A program made the position numbers and the translations under genes. 64,000 nt of DNA from Quercus robur (lineage: Eukaryota > Streptophyta > Magnoliopsida > Fagales > Fagaceae): the NCBI RefSeq assembly GCF_932294415.1, contig NC_065543.1:27051530-27115529 (forward strand), written 5' to 3'. Numbering within the stretch: position 1 is the stretch's first letter; each line of letters opens with the position of its first letter. Of the stretch, positions 59,501 to 64,000 are shown piece after piece. The notes beneath the pieces are model-generated. The model saw only the letters and a list, made by a program, of their open reading frames with translations. It was not told where the DNA came from and ran no database searches.

Positions 59501-62252
59501 TTTCTAGGCTCAAAGAGCTCATGAAATATTCATAAAATAGATAAGAAAAGGCTGAGTACAACTCAAGCGGCTATTTATAATAGCATTTAGTAACCCTAGA
59601 ATCCTAGCCTGCAAATCTCTCCCAATTCGTTGGATGCTTTGCCAAAACTACAACCATATGGCCTCCTTACAGCCCTGGTTGTCCATTGCCCGAATCTGGT
59701 CCATATTTTTTTAATCAGACAACTCATTGCCATAGCTGATTTCCTTCCACTGCCCATTGCCAAAGATATTTATCCGTCAAAACTTGACTAGAAGTGCGCC
59801 ATTTTCTCACTCATAAACCCCCAAGTAAAGTTTCTTTCACCTTGCAAGTGTTAGCTCTATCTTCTCTAAAGTAGGATTTTGAGCTGTTCTCACCTTGAAA
59901 AAGATCCCAAAGGCACAGATAATTATTGGTAAACTCCCAATTCTACAACAACATATTTTTGCCAGGTCTTCTCTTCCTTCAACCTCCCTAATTGGGACTA
60001 TTTTGCTCTTCCCCACCCCAGGAGAGTTGATGAGGACAGCACACTTAATTAGATTGGATTTCTTACGTAGTTGGATTTGTTTGGGATTCCTCTTATTATT
60101 TTTGAGATTAGATAAGTATTAGTATTTGAGTTCGGTTAAAATTAGTTTTGGTATGTTGTTATCTTTATCTCTACCTCTATTTAAGAGACTGATTTATTTG
60201 TATTGAAAGATAGACGTGATTAATGAAATTCAGATAGGATATTTTTCCAATTGTTAGGTCCTGACTCCTGACGCCTTAGGTGTTGATTCCTAAGGGTCCT
60301 TAGGTCCTTACCCAAATTCACTTTTAGGCCTAGACCCACTTGAAAAGACTAGAAAAAACTTGGATGTAAAGATGTTCAAAATATCTTCACAAAAAAGTAT
60401 GGTGTCATCAACAAATAAGAGAGGATAAATAAGCAAGCTATTATCCGAGTTATTCCCAACTTGAAAGCATGAGGCATAACCCTGTTCCACAGCTTTCACC
60501 AACATTCTACTTAGAATCTCAATATTAAGAATAAAAAACAATGGTGAAAGGAGGTTATGTTGCCTTAATCTCCTGGAGCTTTAAAAAAGCCGATGGAGAG
60601 CGATTGACCAACAAAAGAGCAATATGGTTATACATATGATTGAGGTTTTTAAGTGGATAGTGATGGGACACAGTAAATTTTTACATAATTTTTCACGTTT
60701 GGGTTTTTCACATTACCTTAAATTAAAACGTTCACCACCAATACAACTTTGCCATACAATATAACACAAGCTCCGTGCAAATGATGTATATGTAAAACAT
60801 TTTTTCCTGCTTATCATGAAATAATACTTATCTTTCTCTAGCCAAAAACTGATCTTATTAGTTGAGGAATCTCCTGTAATAATCACCTGTGTGAAGAAAG
60901 ATGAAGGTTTGCAAAATATTATACCTGTATACTGGATCAAGAACAACACCAGTTGCTGAAGCAACTTCCTTAACAAATTTAAGCTCCTCAGGGGTGTTAA
61001 TTGCATAGCCCAGACCTTTGGCCTGTAAGAAGATAATAATAAATTTAATTAAACAGCATCCTCAGCCTGATTACTGAAGTAGGAAAATTCATACGGATAA
61101 CATGTGTGAGTGAATTGTTAAATTATTGATTGTCCCAAAAAGCTTAAGCTATTGGGATATGACAAATTTAATTATTTAACCACAGACTTCTAACGCTCCC
61201 CCTCACACGTGGGCTCAAACTCCCCCTTTTAATAGGTGAGGGCAAACACGTGGGATTTTAACTAAGACGTAGAGTGGAGGAGACAAGGATCAAACTTTGG
61301 ATCTCAGCATTAATTTTCCAGATTGAGCAGAAACAAACTATTTCCATGAGGGTACAGTAGAATATGTGAAAAGTATGAATGCAACACCCTCCCACCCCAC
61401 CAAACCCCAAAAAAAAAAAAAAAGGTGCTAGAATACCAACCAATGTTCTAAAGAAATTTGTAGACATAGGTGCATGCCTTCACATACTCATGCACCATTA
61501 TGTTGAAGAAAAAGAGAATGATATATTATAGAAAAGGAGGAGCTTGAAAATCAAGAATGTTAGCCAGTGGATTATTCATTCCATTTATATGGAAGAGGTG
61601 GTTGTAATAGGATAATGAATATTCTAATGGTGACAGCTGGTAGGGACACCTAACCACTTGAATATTCAGGCTCTTTTAGAAGAGTACCACTCATCCAACA
61701 TGGGTATAACCCCTATAACACAACATTATCTTTCTAACTCTCTAAGGCATTACAACCCACCGACCTACATCAAATAAGAAAAAAAATTGTTTCCTTTCCA
61801 TTTATGTAAAACTAGAGGGCAGGCAATACAATTAATGCAGCCATATAATTCATGTTTATTGAAAAGCTCTCTCTCTCTCTCTCTCTCTTTGATTGTTAAG
61901 TTACACACGCACCAAGTGGGGCAAATGACAGCAGCTCATCAATGAAACAGAAAGATACAGTTTCATAAAGGACCTCTGCTAATATACTTAAACACTCACA
62001 TTTTTAATGTTAACAATATCATGTGAGTCAACACCTGCTTCAAGTCCATCAAGTAGGCCTTGAACAAAGTCGTAGAAGTAATCAGGGTCATCACAAACTG
62101 AGAATGCATGGACCTACAAATGGTGAAATGTAGAATTGAAATTAATTGATAGGTCAAGAACAGCAAATAAGAAACTACATTGACAAGGACAAACCTTTGA
62201 CTTTAGTGTACTCAGCCATGATCCCAATGATAGACCAGCAATTGTGCCCCCA
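56580..62252 (-). CDS. DCD: D-cysteine desulfhydrase / ACC deaminase-like, 3' part
   Basis: A PLP enzyme that breaks D-cysteine to H2S, ammonia and pyruvate, in plants usually mitochondrial; bacterial relatives deaminate ACC. Four exons on the minus strand: 62252-62195 (GGTIAGLSLGSWLSTLKSK), 62113-62000 (VHAFSVCDDPDYFYDFVQGL and LEAGVDSHDIVNIKN), 61022-60925 (AKGLGYAINTPEELKF, VVLDPVYS) and 56784-56580 (GKAAYGMIKDMT, ILFIHTGGLLGLFDK, ending GIGKMF and stop). All splice sites are GT-AG and the phases join. The SGGT-type loop and HTGGLLG phosphate-binding loop are those of this family. About 157 residues are present of about 400, so the N-terminal exons, with the PLP lysine, should lie above 62252, probably outside the window. 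The last intron is 4.1 kb and full of LINE remains. No damage in the visible exons. Confidence 0.9.
57220..58140 (-). mobile_element. Old LINE fragment (C-terminal ORF2 region)
   Basis: Inside the 4.1-kb intron, the minus strand reads decayed plant LINE text: FDVGGEFIWYDLWCKDSLL, EALPELF, ATVGECINWSND, then FPWRSIWKVKAST, VAFFAWKKALGKILTLDN and VDRYCMCK, which matches the zf-RVT region. It has stops and frame changes throughout, and no TSD could be found. Confidence 0.65.
58246..58322 (-). repeat. SINE-like repeat fragment, copy 2
   Basis: The minus strand reads cattttaggtggag, tgggttgaagagccattgg and then an A/T tail; homologous to 11423-11493. Confidence 0.45.
58760..60700 (-). mobile_element. 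Old, interrupted LINE (RT and zf-RVT parts)
   Basis: 60700-60300 on the minus strand shows the end of a reverse transcriptase (FFILNIEILSRMLVKAVEQ, LLFVDDTILFCEDIL). 59291-58887 shows zf-RVT text (NWCCMCRFSGETMDHLL, FFGWWNWVGKNG, CLMWMPWREMNN), and 58860-58760 a 3' UTR with aataaaagc. The piece between, 59330-60240, is not LINE-like and looks like a separate insertion or an LTR-like remnant (aagagactgatttatt, gattaatgaaattcag). The element is old and degraded. Confidence 0.62.
61867..61921. repeat. (CT)n run and SINE-like tail, copy 3
   Basis: A (CT)n run at 61867-61888 is followed by ttgattgttaagttacacacg and caccaagtggg, the same tail as in copies 1 and 2. Only the tail is present. Confidence 0.4.
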
Positions 62253-63500
62253 CTGAAATTCAACACTATTACATATTAAATGGGTAGACGTAAAATCATG
62301 ACAACTCTCCCCACAAATAAAAATTTAAGCTGAATAATCATTGTGAGGTAGAAAGTCCCATATAAGTTTGCTAGAACAAAACCAACTTTTCTTTGAAGGA
62401 GTGCCAACATAAGTTGCTATAACAAAAAAGTAAAATGTATAAATTAATTTAAAAGGAAATCTAGCTCAGTGAAGTCATTTCGGTTGCATAGAGTCACTAA
62501 CTAGGCAATGGAAATTCATAGAGGTGTGTTGGTACCAAACATAAAAATAAGGTGGTGTCTACTCAACTTGGTACTGATGTAATATGAATGGTTTCAATCC
62601 TAAGAATAAGAATTAGGGAGACATTGATGATTTTACTTCTTAGTAGAATAAAAATAAAGACTTATGAAAAAACTTAAAAAGAAAATTATTGGAACAAATC
62701 CTAAACTCATGACAGCCATTATATTACAAAGTACACCTAACATATGGAAAGATAACTTTAGTCCTTGCTACTTAAATTGGCACCAAATCTTTCCTTAATT
62801 GAATCTATGCCCAAGAAATGGCTGATTGTGCCATGGACTCAACCTGCTCACTTTCTAGAACTTTATCCTCTATAGTCAACATGTGAAACTGCAAAAAAGC
62901 ATATTGTGGCATCAGATTTTCAATTGCATTACCAATCACTGGTTGCACATTAACCATAGCTTAATGTATGACAGATTCAGGGAACTCTGCCTGCTGATGG
63001 TCTACCACCTTTTGGGTTTAAATTTGTGGCTTCAGGGATTATGAGTAGTATCTAGAATTTGTCAATTGAGTAGTGTTTGGAAAAGATAGGGTTCAAGGGA
63101 TGAAGAGTGGCTGAAACAGAGAAGGATAGGTAGCACAACTTTTGGGTGTAGCAGCAGAAATAAGGATTTAAGGGATTGTTTTAAAAGGTGATTTGAAATT
63201 CCAAAGTTTGGGAAAAGTTAGACCCTTTGAGGTTTCAAATCTGTCCTACATCAAGGCTCTTCCACAGAAGTAGAAGTTTTGACCATTTTATGGAGTCCCT
63301 GTTATGAAGGAAAAAACTGTAAATTTGATTTTAATGGTGCCTCAGTAAAAATAAAATATCATATAATAACTGAGATTATGACATGCTGGCATAAGCTTTG
63401 GATGTAGAAGTGCAGTATTATAGGCTAGGAAGAAAGTAGGAATATAAGAGATTATGATAGTTGAGGCACCACATCTCACCAGTCAAGTCGCACTTTGAGA
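62253..63500. other. Intron-like sequence upstream of the visible desulfhydrase exons
   Basis: No further exon of the PLP enzyme could be found here. An earlier exon ending in two bases of a codon for the Gly/Ser loop must exist, so this should be intron. It is AT-rich with no other gene. Confidence 0.5.
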
Positions 63501-63519
63501 TCTAGACTCTTGTGGAATC

Positions 63520-64000
63520 TATCTACTTTTTGTTTTTCTTTTTGACAAGTCAATTATATTAATACTAAATATTAATGTTATGAGTAATAGGGGCAAAACA
63601 ATAATTCATGTACTTCTTTATATATAAATAATATTTTATGTGTTAGGGTTGACTTATCAAACCCTAAACACCTTCACCATAAACAACATGGTATCAAGTT
63701 GAATCATACATTAGACTTTTGTTTAGACTTTTGTTGGGAGTTGTATGGTAAACCCTCAGCTCACCAAGCTAGTTTTCAAGTTGAAGAACCGCCTTCATAG
63801 TCACTTCCACCAACATTCAGAGTAGTTTCTATTCTTGAAGAAGAGTATAATCGCTTCTCTTCTCTGCATTCCAACTCTGTTGGGTCTGATTCTACTGCCA
63901 CTTTGGCTCAACAAGGTACTTCCACTGCTTGTCTTGCCACTCAGGTCCCTTGGGTCATTGACTCAGGTGCTACTAATCATATGACAGGTACTTCAGGTTT
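63520..64000 (+). mobile_element. Ty1/copia-type fragment, cut by window end
   Basis: A tggtatcaagttg primer-type site (initiator-Met style) lies at 63689-63701, with LTR-like sequence before it (tatatataaataat and a CA end just before the site). The protease motif WVIDSGATNHMTG lies at about 63952-63990. It is on the plus strand, opposite to the desulfhydrase gene, probably inside one of its introns. The copy is incomplete; the rest lies outside the window. Confidence 0.6.

Noticed and set aside
1-64000. tRNA or rRNA genes, CRISPR arrays, bacterial-type operons
   Set aside because: I saw no cloverleaf-type sequence, no rRNA stretch and no regular spacer arrays; the tandem repeats present are satellites or microsatellites.

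Overview
The window is nuclear DNA of a flowering plant. It is AT-rich, its genes have GT-AG introns and it is crowded with plant transposons. Repeat families and gene sequences point to a woody eudicot, possibly Fagaceae; that is inference from sequence style, not from a search. Two host genes are recognisable, both on the minus strand. One is a complete six-exon glutamate decarboxylase (9749-16207, 503 codons, calmodulin-type C-terminus). The other is the 3' part of a D-cysteine desulfhydrase / ACC-deaminase-like PLP enzyme (last four exons, 56580-62252; the 5' exons should lie beyond the window).

Layout: 707-8122 is a Mutator-like element (MULE) with ~235-bp inverted ends and a near-perfect 9-bp target duplication. 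It was itself hit by a second MULE (1226-7108) that has ~450-470-bp inverted ends and a decayed intron-containing MuDR-type transposase. 9749-16207 is GAD, with a hAT-type MITE in intron 2. 16.5-17.5 kb is a foldback carrying a short gene-like fragment. 17.5-21 kb is AT-rich sequence with MITEs and a CpG-rich patch. 21.05-23.29 kb holds Helitron-like units, including a ~240-bp tandem duplication. 23812-25686 is a PIF/Harbinger-like element whose halves form interlaced inverted repeats. 26.3-26.9 kb holds a fragment resembling the replication protein A C-terminus.

27666-30578 is a solo-LTR-like insertion (TSD tagcc) carrying a short LINE and a MITE. 34472-45771 is a Ty3/gypsy element of the Tat type with two LTRs, matching 5-bp TSDs, dual RNase H and an antisense ORF. 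It is broken and contains a 1.4-kb solo-LTR-like insertion (39499-40901, TSD ctagg). 46902-52677 is a full-length plant L1 LINE with a perfect 14-bp TSD and few lesions. 53.9-54.8 kb is a MITE, and 55110-55407 a short LINE tail with a 13-bp TSD. The 4.1-kb last intron of the desulfhydrase is filled with old LINE pieces. The start of a Ty1/copia-type fragment is cut by the window end.

No RNA gene, CRISPR array or prokaryote-style operon was seen. GAD makes GABA from glutamate in a calcium/calmodulin-controlled way, and the desulfhydrase breaks D-cysteine down to H2S, ammonia and pyruvate. Nothing in the sequence links the two functionally. The main interest lies in the layered transposon history, much of which can be dated by intact target-site duplications.
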